From assembly GCA_026416215.1 (NCBI GenBank), contig JAOAFP010000050.1, positions 1 to 10,002 on the forward strand: a stretch of DNA of 10,002 bases, written 5' to 3'. This DNA comes from Negativicutes bacterium. Its GTDB lineage: Bacteria; Bacillota; Negativicutes; SKW292. A model generated the notes under the pieces. The model did no database searches. It saw nothing but the letters and a program-made list of their open reading frames with translations, and was not told the origin of the DNA. A program made the position numbers and the translations under genes. Below, piece after piece: positions 1-7,450 of this stretch. Numbering within the stretch: position 1 is the stretch's first letter; each line of letters starts with the position of its first letter.

Positions 1-2
1 TC

Positions 3-1187
3 CTAGGACTAGGAAGCACCACTTCCCATGCGGTGATAATCGCCAAATCGCGGGGGATAGTCACCGTGGTCGGGTTGCAGGATTCGGTGCTGACCATGCC
101 CGACGGTCAGCCGGCCGTTGTCGACGGCTATACCGGACAGGTGTGGGTCAATCCCGGCGAAAACCTGCTGGGTAAATACCAGCAGCTGCTGGTCGAGGAG
201 GAGAACAGGCGCAAACGCGACCTGGAGAGTGCTTCGCTGCCTTCGGTTACCCTAGATGGAGTGAGGGTGCAGCTGGCAGCCAACGTCGGCCTGCCATCCG
301 ACATTGACGGGGCGATCAAACTGGGGGCCGAGGGGGTCGGCCTGTTCCGCACCGAGTTCCTGTTTATGGGCAAAAATCAGCCGCCCAGCGAGGATGAGCA
401 GTACGAAGCCTACAAGTACGTGATCGAAGCCTGTGGTGCCCATCTCTGCGTTATCCGCACCATGGATATCGGTGGTGACAAGAAGCTCGGCTACCTCCAG
501 GTGCCGCACGAGGAAAACCCGTTCCTCGGCTACCGGGCGATCCGGATCTGCCTGGAGCGGCCGGACGTCTTCCTGCCCCAGCTGAAGGCCATCCTGCGGG
601 CCGGGGTGCACGGCCGGGCGGCAATAATGCTGCCAATGGTTATCAATATCGAAGAGGTGAGGAGGGCACGGGAATTTCTCAACCAGGCGGCCGACGAGCT
701 GATGAGGGAGGGCAAGGAGTTTGACCGCAGCGTGCCGTTGGGAATCATGGTTGAGACGCCGGCGGCGGCCATCAACGCTCCCAACCTGGCCAAGGAAGTG
801 GACTTTTTCAGCATCGGCACCAATGACCTCTGCCAGTACACTCTGGCAGTTGACCGGATGAACCCCAAGATCAGCGCTCTTTACGACCATTTTAACCCGG
901 CGGTGCTGCGGGCGATCTACAACACCATCCAGGCATCGCACCAGGCCAATATCTGGACTGGGATGTGCGGGGAAATGGCATCCGATCCCCTGGCAGCAGC
1001 CTTGCTGGTCGGGATGGGGATCGATGAGCTCAGCATGAACGCACCGGCGGTACCACGGGTGAAGGAGATGATCCGATCGATCAACGCCGGCGAGGCTGAA
1101 GCCATCGTCGAGACAGTGCTGAACATGGACAGCGGGGCCGAGGTGCGGGCTTTTCTGGCCAAAACCTTTGCCGCCCACACCTTGTAA
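3..1187 (+). CDS. ptsI: PTS enzyme I (phosphoenolpyruvate-protein phosphotransferase), 5'-truncated by the contig edge
   Basis: Cytoplasmic enzyme I takes phosphate from PEP onto an active-site histidine and passes it to HPr, powering PTS sugar import. The frame is open to the left edge. A GTG at 33 is only an internal codon, because the reading upstream of it already holds the TTSHA phosphohistidine motif (His codon 27-29). About 394 residues are visible. A usual enzyme I is about 575 residues, so roughly the first 180 (the HPr-binding domain) are missing. The PEP-binding TIM barrel is complete: GLFRTEFLFM, then GIMVETPAAA and the signature CGEMASDP with the catalytic Cys codon at 966-968. 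The gene ends in TAA and is followed 18 bases later by an intrinsic terminator. The downstream nagA-nagB pair suggests a GlcNAc-type PTS supply, although enzyme I normally serves all PTS sugars. The motif before the His reads GSTTSH rather than the common GGxTSH, possibly an edge error. The assignment is secure; PEP synthase is excluded by the C-terminal signature and length. Confidence 0.95.
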   Translation, partial: LGLGSTTSHAVIIAKSRGIVTVVGLQDSVLTMPDGQPAVVDGYTGQVWVNPGENLLGKYQQLLVEEENRRKRDLESASLPSVTLDGVRVQLAANVGLPSDIDGAIKLGAEGVGLFRTEFLFMGKNQPPSEDEQYEAYKYVIEACGAHLCVIRTMDIGGDKKLGYLQVPHEENPFLGYRAIRICLERPDVFLPQLKAILRAGVHGRAAIMLPMVINIEEVRRAREFLNQAADELMREGKEFDRSVPLGIMVETPAAAINAPNLAKEVDFFSIGTNDLCQYTLAVDRMNPKISALYDHFNPAVLRAIYNTIQASHQANIWTGMCGEMASDPLAAALLVGMGIDELSMNAPAVPRVKEMIRSINAGEAEAIVETVLNMDSGAEVRAFLAKTFAAHTL

Positions 1188-1205
1188 CAGTATGCACAAA
1201 CCGGG

Positions 1206-1241
1206 AAAGGCAATGGCCGGTCCGGCCGTTGCCTTTTCTGC
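1206..1241 (+). terminator. Intrinsic terminator after ptsI
   Basis: A GC-rich stem of about 13 bp (1206-1218 pairs with 1224-1236, with one G-T wobble) closes a GGTCC loop and runs into TTTTCT. It starts 18 bases after the ptsI stop. It implies that nagA, which begins at 1334, needs its own promoter in 1242-1320 or depends on read-through. I see no convincing -35/-10 pair there. Confidence 0.85.
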
Positions 1242-1333
1242 TGTGCCGACCGGTGTCCCTGCTGCCGGCGGGGTGGTGGCGCAGCGGCCAACGGCGGGAA
1301 TATGGCCGGTTTACCCGACCAGGGGAGGATACA

Positions 1334-2497
1334 ATGAGCGATAAGATTCTGTTCAAAAATTGCGCGTTGGTCATGCCGGACACGGTCCTCCACAACTGCG
1401 ACCTGCTGGTGGCCGGCGGCAAAATTGCTGCTGTTGGCCAGTTGGCGGCCGGTGACCACCCGGTGTACGACATGGAAAATCAATATCTGATCCCCGGACT
1501 GATCGACCTTCACGTGCACGGGGCAGCCGGCTTCGACACCATGGATTTTGACCAGGCCGGGGCCTTGCCGCGGCTGGCTTCGGCTCTGCTCAGCGAGGGA
1601 ACGGTGGCGTTTCTGCCCACCACAATGTCCTGTACCATGTCCGAGCTGACGGCAGTGCTGGATAATATTGAACGGCAACTGCCGGCAATCGACGGGGCCG
1701 ACATTGTCGGCACCCATCTCGAGGGGCCGTTTATCTCCCCGCAGGCCGTCGGGGCCCAGTCGCCGGACAAGGTGCCCGCCGACGATGACCGGGAAGTACA
1801 GGAAGCTTTTGCTGCCGTTGTCCGGCAGTACAGCCACCTGATCCGGATCGTCAGCTTTGCTCCTGAGCGTAAGGACGGCCAGTTCATCGCCGGCCTGTGC
1901 AGCCACCACCGGATCATTGCCTCCTGTGCCCACACCAGGGCCAGTTACGAGCAGATGGTTGAAGCCATCGAACGGTGGGGGGTGGACAACCTGACCCACT
2001 CGTTCAACGCCATGCCGGGGATTCATCACCGCAGTCCCGGTCCACTGGTGGCGGCGATGGAGAACGACCGGGTATGGATGGAGCTGATTGCCGACGGCGT
2101 GCACGTTCATCCGGCGGTGCTGGCCTTGACGGTGGCTGCCAGGGGAATCCGGAGGATTTGCATGGTGTCGGACGGGACCCGGGCGGTGGGGATGCCGGAC
2201 GGCAAATATGAACTGGGCGGCCAGGAAATTTTTGTAGCCAACGGGGTGGCACGGCTGGCTGACGGAACAATCGCCGGCAGTGCCTTCCCGCTGCTGGCCG
2301 GGGTCCGGACCATGGTCAACAGCCGACGGCTGGCCATTTACGACGCCGTGCGGCTGGCCAGCCTCAACCCTGCCCGCCGGCTAGGCATTGACTACCGGCT
2401 GGGCAGTCTGGAGCGCGGCAAGGAAGCATCATTTGTGGTGGTTGACAGGGAAATAAGCCGCCGGCAGGTCTGGCGGCGGGGCCTGCGGATTAACTGA
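1334..2497 (+). CDS. nagA: N-acetylglucosamine-6-phosphate deacetylase
   Basis: This metal-dependent amidohydrolase converts GlcNAc-6-phosphate to glucosamine-6-phosphate and acetate in the cytoplasm, the first step of amino-sugar use and cell-wall sugar recycling. The protein is 387 residues, normal for the family. A short N-terminal beta domain is followed by the barrel with HVH at residues 60-62, HLEGPF with metal-binding Glu130, His200 in SCAHTRASYE, His222 in THSFNAM, and the catalytic Asp280 in MVSDGT. The C-terminal LGSLERGKEASFVVVD closes the beta domain, as usual for amidohydrolases. The start is the ATG at 1334, five bases behind a strong AGGGGAGG (1321-1328). The same frame is open back to 1229, but that would begin inside the ptsI terminator and adds a non-homologous tail. 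nagB follows after 19 bases with its own ribosome site, so the two form an operon. No NagR- or DasR-like operator could be recognised upstream. Confidence 0.95.
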   Translation: MSDKILFKNCALVMPDTVLHNCDLLVAGGKIAAVGQLAAGDHPVYDMENQYLIPGLIDLHVHGAAGFDTMDFDQAGALPRLASALLSEGTVAFLPTTMSCTMSELTAVLDNIERQLPAIDGADIVGTHLEGPFISPQAVGAQSPDKVPADDDREVQEAFAAVVRQYSHLIRIVSFAPERKDGQFIAGLCSHHRIIASCAHTRASYEQMVEAIERWGVDNLTHSFNAMPGIHHRSPGPLVAAMENDRVWMELIADGVHVHPAVLALTVAARGIRRICMVSDGTRAVGMPDGKYELGGQEIFVANGVARLADGTIAGSAFPLLAGVRTMVNSRRLAIYDAVRLASLNPARRLGIDYRLGSLERGKEASFVVVDREISRRQVWRRGLRIN

Positions 2498-2516
2498 TTC
2501 AGGAGGGACATGCAGG

Positions 2517-3245
2517 ATGGATATAATTTACGCGTCAAATCCCGAAAGCGTCGGACAGGTGGCGGCCAGGCTGATTGCCAGGGAAATACTGGTCAAGCCG
2601 GATTTGGTACTGGGGCTGGCCACCGGTAGCACACCCATTCCCACCTACCGCTATCTGGTCAGGCTGTTTGGCGAGGGACTGATAAGCTTTGCCAAGGTAA
2701 GAACGTTTAACCTTGATGAGTACGTAGGCCTGAGTTCGACCCACAGTCAGAGCTATGCTTACTTTATGAACGAACACCTGTGGGGCAAGGTCGATTTGCC
2801 GCGCTGCAACGCCGATATCCCCAGTGGCACTGCTCCGGACATTCAGGCTGAGTGCCAGCGTTACGAGACTGCCATAAAAAACGCCGGCGGCATCGACCTG
2901 CAGATTCTCGGCCTGGGACCCAACGGGCACATCGGATTCAACGAACCCTCCCACGATCTGGCCATTCGCACCCACCTGGTCGATCTGACCGAGGCTACAA
3001 TCAACGCCAATGCACGGTTTTTTGACAATGCCGGCGAGGTTCCCCGCCAGGCCATCACCATGGGAGTGGGGACGATAATGCAGGCCAGGAAAATACTGCT
3101 GATTGTCACCGGCGACAAGAAGCGGGATATTCTCCAGCAGTCGCTGTTTGGCCCGGTGATCCCCGAAGTACCGGCCAGCATCCTGAGATTTCATCCCTAC
3201 CTGACGGTAGTGACTGATATCAACCTCACCAGCGCCTGCCCATAA
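2517..3245 (+). CDS. nagB: Glucosamine-6-phosphate deaminase
   Basis: This enzyme isomerises and deaminates glucosamine-6-phosphate to fructose-6-phosphate and ammonia, feeding NagA product into glycolysis. It has 242 residues, matching the short Bacillus-type form rather than the longer allosteric enterobacterial form (about 266). Visible motifs are LATGSTP at 34-40 (phosphate loop), FNLDEYVGL at 64-72 with the general base Asp67, and GPNGHIGFNEP at 134-144 with the ring-opening His138. The residue equivalent to E. coli Asp141 is Asn136, as in other Bacillota versions, so this is probably not a defect. AGGAGG at 2501-2506 lies 10 bases before the ATG. An out-of-frame ATG at 2510 also lies behind that site but does not encode the family. 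The gene stops at TAA and is followed within 10 bases by a terminator, which ends the nag operon. Confidence 0.95.
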   Translation: MDIIYASNPESVGQVAARLIAREILVKPDLVLGLATGSTPIPTYRYLVRLFGEGLISFAKVRTFNLDEYVGLSSTHSQSYAYFMNEHLWGKVDLPRCNADIPSGTAPDIQAECQRYETAIKNAGGIDLQILGLGPNGHIGFNEPSHDLAIRTHLVDLTEATINANARFFDNAGEVPRQAITMGVGTIMQARKILLIVTGDKKRDILQQSLFGPVIPEVPASILRFHPYLTVVTDINLTSACP

Positions 3246-3251
3246 AACCAG

Positions 3252-3279
3252 CGACCGCCGGACGGCGGTCGTTTCGTTT
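3252..3279 (+). terminator. Intrinsic terminator after nagB, between convergent operons
   Basis: A perfect 8-bp stem CGACCGCC/GGCGGTCG (3252-3259 with 3264-3271) carries a GGAC loop and is followed by TTTCGTTT. It closes nagA-nagB. Read on the minus strand, the same stem is followed by CTGGTTTT, so it may also weakly terminate the converging operon whose last stop is at 3310. Confidence 0.85.
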
Positions 3280-3309
3280 AGGTGGGAGGTGTGGGTGGCG
3301 GCGCTGCGT

Positions 3310-4167
3310 TCAGCAGCGGCGAACATCGACGCTGACGGCCATTGTCTGGCTGCAATTGCCGGTGTACACCCCCCTGGTCGGGGTGATGTCGCGGTAGTCA
3401 CGGCCGGTGGCGACAGTAATGTACCGCCAGTTGATCATACAGTTGTTGGTTGGGTCAAACCCCACCCAGCCGCAGCCGGGGACAAATGCCTCAACCCAGG
3501 CGTGGGAGGCCTGGGCAAAGGCGGTACAGGCGGTGTTGAGGTCGGTTATACACTGATAACCGCTGACGTAACGGGCGGGAATCCCGCAGCTGCGGCAGAC
3601 GGCCAGCATCAGGTGGGCAAAATCCTGACAGACGCCGGCACCCAGCGCTAAAGTTTCAGTCACGGTGGTGTGGACGGTGGTCAGCCCGGGCTGGTAGGCG
3701 AACCTGGAATAAATGTAGCCGGTAAGGTTTTCCAGCCAGCCCAGCAGGCCGGAAGCCCGTTCCGGACCGGCGTCGGCCAGCAGCTGGTGGCACTGCTGCC
3801 GGGAAATTTCGGTATAACGGGAGAAGGACAGATATTCGGCCAGCTGGCTGCGACAGTCAGCCAGGGCGGCCAGCTGACCGGCGAGGTCATGTGGTTCTGT
3901 CATCTCCGGTTGGACGTCAGTGGTTTCCACCAGTCCGGCGGCAGAGATGGTCAGGGCCCGGTGCTGGTTGTTGACCGAAAATGAATAAACATGGTTGCCG
4001 AAGTAATCGCGGTAGTGAAAAAGCTGGCATTCAGGCTCGACGGTCAGGGTGAACCGGAGACAGCGCTGACGGTGGTTATCGCGGGGGTGGAGCCTGATTT
4101 CATTGACACTGTGACTGGCCGGCCCGTCATACCGGTAGTCGGTTGTGTGGTTAATCGACAATAGCAT
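3310..4167 (-). CDS. Transglutaminase-like cysteine peptidase of the alpha-E/ATP-grasp cluster
   Basis: This is the last gene of the minus-strand operon. The 285-residue protein has the two-part layout of bacterial transglutaminase-like family members found beside alpha-E genes. An N-terminal beta-rich domain starts with INHTTDYRYD (5-14) and NEIRLHPRD. A papain-fold core follows, with the catalytic triad Cys180 in GAGVCQDFAH, His222 in SHAWVEAF and Asp238 in GWVGFDPTN. The ending GRDYRDITPTRGVYTG is also typical. Such proteins are expected to hydrolyse or form amide bonds; the substrate is unknown. There is no signal peptide or membrane segment, so it is probably cytoplasmic. The ATG lies 21 bases after the alpha-E stop with no recognisable Shine-Dalgarno site (CCACCCGCA precedes it), so translation may depend on coupling to the upstream gene. 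The family call is firm, the molecular role is not. Confidence 0.9.
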   Translation of the reverse strand: MLLSINHTTDYRYDGPASHSVNEIRLHPRDNHRQRCLRFTLTVEPECQLFHYRDYFGNHVYSFSVNNQHRALTISAAGLVETTDVQPEMTEPHDLAGQLAALADCRSQLAEYLSFSRYTEISRQQCHQLLADAGPERASGLLGWLENLTGYIYSRFAYQPGLTTVHTTVTETLALGAGVCQDFAHLMLAVCRSCGIPARYVSGYQCITDLNTACTAFAQASHAWVEAFVPGCGWVGFDPTNNCMINWRYITVATGRDYRDITPTRGVYTGNCSQTMAVSVDVRRC

Positions 4168-4188
4168 TGCGGGTGGACAGTATCGATG

Positions 4189-5127
4189 TTAGTAGAATAT
4201 ACCGGCAAATTTCAGGCCGATCTGGTTGATGTCATTCATCAGACGGTTGAGGTAGGGAGGCATAGTGGCAAGGTTGAAAGTTTCGGCTGGCAGGTGGAAG
4301 ATCTCATCGGTCAGCCGCCGGTTGCTGTCCAGTATCTCCTGGCCGGCCGGGCTGTCAAACGAGAAAACCTGTTCAGCGTGATTATGCAGTGACAACAGGG
4401 AGAACAGGATCGAGCGGGGAAAAATTGGGTTGGCGGTGATAAAACGGGCGACGATTTCCACCCGCAGCCGGTCGGCGTGGATGCGGCGGAAGGCCTCCAG
4501 CCCATCCAGAGTGCGCAGGGCAGCGGTAAGTTGCTGGAAGCTGTTGATCAACCGGTTCTGGTTCTGATCCTGATCATTGTTGAAATATATCAAGTTGAGG
4601 ATGCGGGTGGTGTTTTCCGCCCGCTCCATATAGCGTCCGATCTGGAGCATATGCCACTCGTCACTGCGCGGCATGCCGTCCTCAGCCACCCCCTGGAACA
4701 GGGCGATGTAATTTTTGGTCCTGCGGAAAAAGGCGTAAGGTATGTCCCCGGTGTCATTCTGGCGGCGTAGCCAGATATAGGCTTCGTTGATAGCCTCCCA
4801 CATTCTGGACGGCAGTCGTTCCCGCACCGCCCGCAGGTTGTTGCGGGCTTTGGCCAGGCAGGAGACAATCGAGTTTTCATTCTGGCGGTCGAAGGTGATA
4901 TAGTGGACCACGTTGGCAGTGCTGGTCTCCTGGTAGTGCTGGCGGTAGTCGATGTTGGCGCTCAGGGCGAACAGAATCCGCTGCCAGAGGTTCTGCAGCT
5001 CGGCTTCGCTCTTGGCCCACTCGCGGTAAGTGTGATAGCTGACGTTGAGCAGGCGGGCGTGATTTGCCACCCGCTCGCTGTAGCGGCCAATCCAGAAAAA
5101 GGTTTCGGCAATGCGGTTGCCAATCAT
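4189..5127 (-). CDS. Alpha-E domain protein (DUF403-like)
   Basis: This all-helical protein belongs to the alpha-E family, whose biochemical role is unknown. It is known chiefly as the constant partner of circularly permuted ATP-grasp and transglutaminase-like genes. The 312-residue form shows the family hallmarks: an N-terminal AETFFWIGRYSERV segment, a central ARNNLRAVRERL segment followed by MWEAIN, and a second IGRYMERAENTTRIL segment. The IGRYxER motif at 13-19 recurs at 163-169, pointing to an internal duplication of a helical unit. I chose the ATG at 5127 because MIGNRIAETFFW aligns with the usual family start and GAGGA lies a little over 10 bases upstream. The same frame could begin at a TTG at 5166, adding 13 residues (MFCHTTESEDQTT), which look non-homologous. 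There are 87 bases between the ATP-grasp stop and this start, and I see no clear structure in them. Confidence 0.9.
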   Translation of the reverse strand: MIGNRIAETFFWIGRYSERVANHARLLNVSYHTYREWAKSEAELQNLWQRILFALSANIDYRQHYQETSTANVVHYITFDRQNENSIVSCLAKARNNLRAVRERLPSRMWEAINEAYIWLRRQNDTGDIPYAFFRRTKNYIALFQGVAEDGMPRSDEWHMLQIGRYMERAENTTRILNLIYFNNDQDQNQNRLINSFQQLTAALRTLDGLEAFRRIHADRLRVEIVARFITANPIFPRSILFSLLSLHNHAEQVFSFDSPAGQEILDSNRRLTDEIFHLPAETFNLATMPPYLNRLMNDINQIGLKFAGIFY

Positions 5128-5214
5128 CGTGGTCTGGTCCTCGCTTTCAGTTGTATGGCAGAACAATCCGGCCGGAGTCGTATGACGATCAGCTGGGGTG
5201 GCCGGGCAGCACGA

Positions 5215-6660
5215 TCAGGGGCTGGTTACCCAAGTATCCTTGCTACCTCCGCCCTGGGAGGAATTTACCACCAGCGACCCCTCCGATAGGGCGACCCGGG
5301 TTAGCCCGCCGGGCAGTATGTGTACATTTTCATCCCGGCCGAACATTATATAGGGGCGGAGATCAACGTGACGGGGAACAATCTGATCACCGGCCAGCGA
5401 AGGTACAGTGGAGAGAGTCAGGGTGGGCTGGGCAATGTACTGTTCAGGATGGTCGATGATCAGCTGCCGGAATTTGTCCAGCTCTTCCCGGCCGGCCTGC
5501 GGCCCGATCAGCATGCCGTAGCCGCCGGACAGGGAGGTATGTTTCACCACCATTTCGGTCAGGTGGTCAAGGACGTAACGGCGATCCTCCTCCCGCTGGA
5601 GGACGTAGGTGGGCACGTTGCTGATAATCGGCTGTTCGCCGAGGTAGAAGCGAATCATGTCCGGCACGTGGATATATATGGCCTTGTCGTCAGCCACGCC
5701 GGTACCGGGGGCGTTGCAGATGGTGACGTTGCCGGCCCGGTAGGCGTTGATCAGGCCGGGAACGCCAAGCAGAGAGTCGGGGCGGAAGGCCAGCGGGTCA
5801 AGGAAATCGTCGTCAATCCGCCGGTAAATCACGTCCACCTGCTTGCGGCCGCCCAGGTAGCGCATGTAAACCTTGTTGTCGCAGACAACCAGATCGCGGC
5901 CTTCGACCAGGTCGATGCCCATTTCCTGGGCCAGGAACGTATGTTCGAAATAGGCTGAATTATAACAGCCGGGAGTTAGCAGTACAACCGTGGGATCGCG
6001 GTCGTCCCGGGGGGCGACGCTGCGCAGGCTGGAGAGAAACGCCTGCAGCCCGTAGTCGATGTTGGACACATGGCAGGTGAAGAAAAGTTCGGGGAAATAC
6101 TGCTGCATCAGCCAACGGTTCTTGTAGACGTAGGATATACCCGACGGGGTGCGCAGGTTGTCCTCGAGGACGTAGTACCGGCCGTCGCGGTCGCGGACCA
6201 GGTCGATGCCGGATAGGTGGCAGTAAACTCCTCCCGGCGGGTCGAGGTCTTTCATTTCCGGCCGGAAGTAGGTGTTGTTGACGATCATTTCGCGGGGAAT
6301 CAGCCCGGCCCGGACGATGTCCTGCCGGTGGTATATGTCGTGGATAAACCGGTTGAGGGCGGTGATTCTCTGTTTGAGGCCAGACTGCAGATACTGCCAC
6401 TCCGGCTCGGGAATAATCCGGGGAATGATGTCAAAGGGAATGGTTCGCTCTAGTGACTGGCCGTCGTCGCTGTTGTACAGGGTGAAGGTTATGCCTTGCT
6501 TGATCATCTGCCGGACCATGGTAGCCTGGCGCTGCACCAGGTGGTCAAACGGCATCCGGCTGAGCTGGCTGGCAATAGGCCAGTAGTGGGGGCGAATCTG
6601 ATTGCCGGGGGCAAACATCTCGTCGTAGTAGCCGTCGGACAGGCGGTAGTTGCTGAACAT
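5215..6660 (-). CDS. Circularly permuted ATP-grasp protein (DUF404/DUF407-like), predicted peptide or amide ligase
   Basis: ATP-grasp enzymes use ATP to join a carboxylate to an amine or thiol through an acyl-phosphate. This 481-residue protein matches the circularly permuted branch, in which the fold's sub-domains are re-ordered. Visible conserved blocks are IPREMIVNNTYF (121-132), VLEDNLRTPSG (164-174), TPGCYNSAYFEH (229-240), a probable nucleotide-binding loop SGGYGM (378-383), HVDLRPY (431-437) and the C-terminal NSSQGGGSKDTW (466-477). Length is normal. There is no signal peptide, so it is cytoplasmic. The ATG has a good GAGGAG site (6669-6674 on the plus strand, reversed) eight bases upstream, and the gap to the mtgA stop is only 17 bases, so the two are co-transcribed. 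Comparative genomics predicts that it makes a peptide or modifies a protein together with alpha-E and transglutaminase partners. The substrate is unknown. Family membership is seen in the sequence; the ligase role is inferred. Confidence 0.9.
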   Translation of the reverse strand: MFSNYRLSDGYYDEMFAPGNQIRPHYWPIASQLSRMPFDHLVQRQATMVRQMIKQGITFTLYNSDDGQSLERTIPFDIIPRIIPEPEWQYLQSGLKQRITALNRFIHDIYHRQDIVRAGLIPREMIVNNTYFRPEMKDLDPPGGVYCHLSGIDLVRDRDGRYYVLEDNLRTPSGISYVYKNRWLMQQYFPELFFTCHVSNIDYGLQAFLSSLRSVAPRDDRDPTVVLLTPGCYNSAYFEHTFLAQEMGIDLVEGRDLVVCDNKVYMRYLGGRKQVDVIYRRIDDDFLDPLAFRPDSLLGVPGLINAYRAGNVTICNAPGTGVADDKAIYIHVPDMIRFYLGEQPIISNVPTYVLQREEDRRYVLDHLTEMVVKHTSLSGGYGMLIGPQAGREELDKFRQLIIDHPEQYIAQPTLTLSTVPSLAGDQIVPRHVDLRPYIMFGRDENVHILPGGLTRVALSEGSLVVNSSQGGGSKDTWVTSP

Positions 6661-6677
6661 TGTGCGGTCTCCTCGCT

Positions 6678-7421
6678 TTATTGCAGAATCGTTCCGTTTT
6701 CCAGCCGCAGCGGCTGGACGGCGGCGTCCATGGCCTGCCGGCTGTCGATGAATCCCTGGTCGGCCATGGCGTCTAGCACAATGCGCTGCCGGTTTCTGGC
6801 GGCCCGTGGGTTTACGTAGGGTGACAGCAGGGACGGGGCGTTGGGTATCCCGGCCAGTAGGGCCGCTTCGGCCAGTGTCAGGGCCTGGGGCGGCTTGCCG
6901 AAGTAGGTGTGGCTGGCGGCAGCGATGCCGTAGGCGTTGGAGCCGAAGTAGACCGTGTTGAGGTAGTAGGCCATTATGTCCTGCTTGTTCAGCCGCCAGT
7001 CGATAATTACGGCAAATACCGCCTCGGTCAGTTTGCGGTCAAAAGTGGGCTGATCGTTAAGCCAGACGTTTTTGACCAGCTGCTGGTCAATAGTGCTGCC
7101 GCCTTGCACAACCTGCCCGGCCTGCAGGTTGACCAAGGCCGCCCGGACGGTTGCTTCCGGGTCGACTCCCCAGTGCTGCCAGAACCGCCGGTCCTCGATT
7201 GCCACCACCGCGTTGACCAAATCCGGCGGCAACCGGGAGAACGGCACAAAATCCGGCTGGTGGCCGATGGCATCCAGCCGGGACAGACCGATCAGTTCGG
7301 TGTAAGGGGCAGGTAACAACTGAGCCAGCCAACGATGATAGTTGCCCTGGATATAGCGTCCGCCGCTAAAGGCGATAACCGCCAGCAGCGACAAAATGAC
7401 AATTTTCAGAAGCAGGCGCAT
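6678..7421 (-). CDS. mtgA: Monofunctional peptidoglycan glycosyltransferase (GT51)
   Basis: This membrane-anchored enzyme polymerises lipid II into glycan strands outside the membrane. The 247-residue protein has one N-terminal membrane segment (about residues 3-20, LLLKIVILSLLAVIAF) followed by the GT51 domain. Its motifs are EDRRFWQHWG (76-85) with catalytic Glu76, QGGSTIDQQLVKN (106-118), RKLTEA (129-134) with the second conserved Glu133, and YYLNTVYFG (152-160). No transpeptidase domain follows, and the length suits a stand-alone enzyme rather than a broken class A PBP. I chose the ATG at 7421, which places the membrane helix at the N-terminus and has AGGA six bases upstream. In-frame starts at 7475 (ATG) and 7505 (TTG) would add charged residues and lie upstream of the predicted transcript start. 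It is the first gene of the operon with the ATP-grasp, alpha-E and transglutaminase genes, which ties that set to the cell envelope by context. Confidence 0.92.
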   Translation of the reverse strand: MRLLLKIVILSLLAVIAFSGGRYIQGNYHRWLAQLLPAPYTELIGLSRLDAIGHQPDFVPFSRLPPDLVNAVVAIEDRRFWQHWGVDPEATVRAALVNLQAGQVVQGGSTIDQQLVKNVWLNDQPTFDRKLTEAVFAVIIDWRLNKQDIMAYYLNTVYFGSNAYGIAAASHTYFGKPPQALTLAEAALLAGIPNAPSLLSPYVNPRAARNRQRIVLDAMADQGFIDSRQAMDAAVQPLRLENGTILQ

Positions 7422-7424
7422 AAT
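7396..7424 (+). promoter_or_regulatory. Candidate sigma-A promoter for amrS
   Basis: ATGACA (7396-7401, one mismatch to TTGACA), a 17-base spacer, then CATAAT (7419-7424, one mismatch to TATAAT). Transcription would begin near 7431, leaving a leader of about 68 bases before the TTG start at 7499. The -10 box covers the mtgA start codon on the other strand. This is a pattern match only. Confidence 0.5.
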
Positions 7425-7450
7425 ATTTCCTGCCTTGTTCCAAATATCTT

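Noticed and set aside
252..1199. Long open frame on the minus strand (315 residues) opposite ptsI
   Set aside because: It is antisense to a clear enzyme I gene and shows no family motif. Such frames are common opposite GC-rich genes.
1229..1333. Longer N-terminus for nagA from an upstream start
   Set aside because: It would start inside the ptsI terminator and lacks a ribosome site, whereas the ATG at 1334 has AGGGGAGG.
917..2110. Long open frame on the minus strand (397 residues)
   Set aside because: It runs antisense through ptsI, its terminator and nagA, has no recognisable motif, and reflects codon bias of the opposite strand.
2535..3401. Minus-strand open frame opposite nagB
   Set aside because: It overlaps all of nagB and the convergent terminator, with no motif.
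5320..5958. Plus-strand open frame of 212 residues within the ATP-grasp gene
   Set aside because: The minus-strand reading contains the conserved ATP-grasp blocks. The plus-strand reading has none.
6678..7421. mtgA as a truncated class A penicillin-binding protein
   Set aside because: The ending, spacing and following ribosome site suit a complete monofunctional GT51 enzyme. The next frame is an unrelated ATP-grasp gene, not a transpeptidase remnant.
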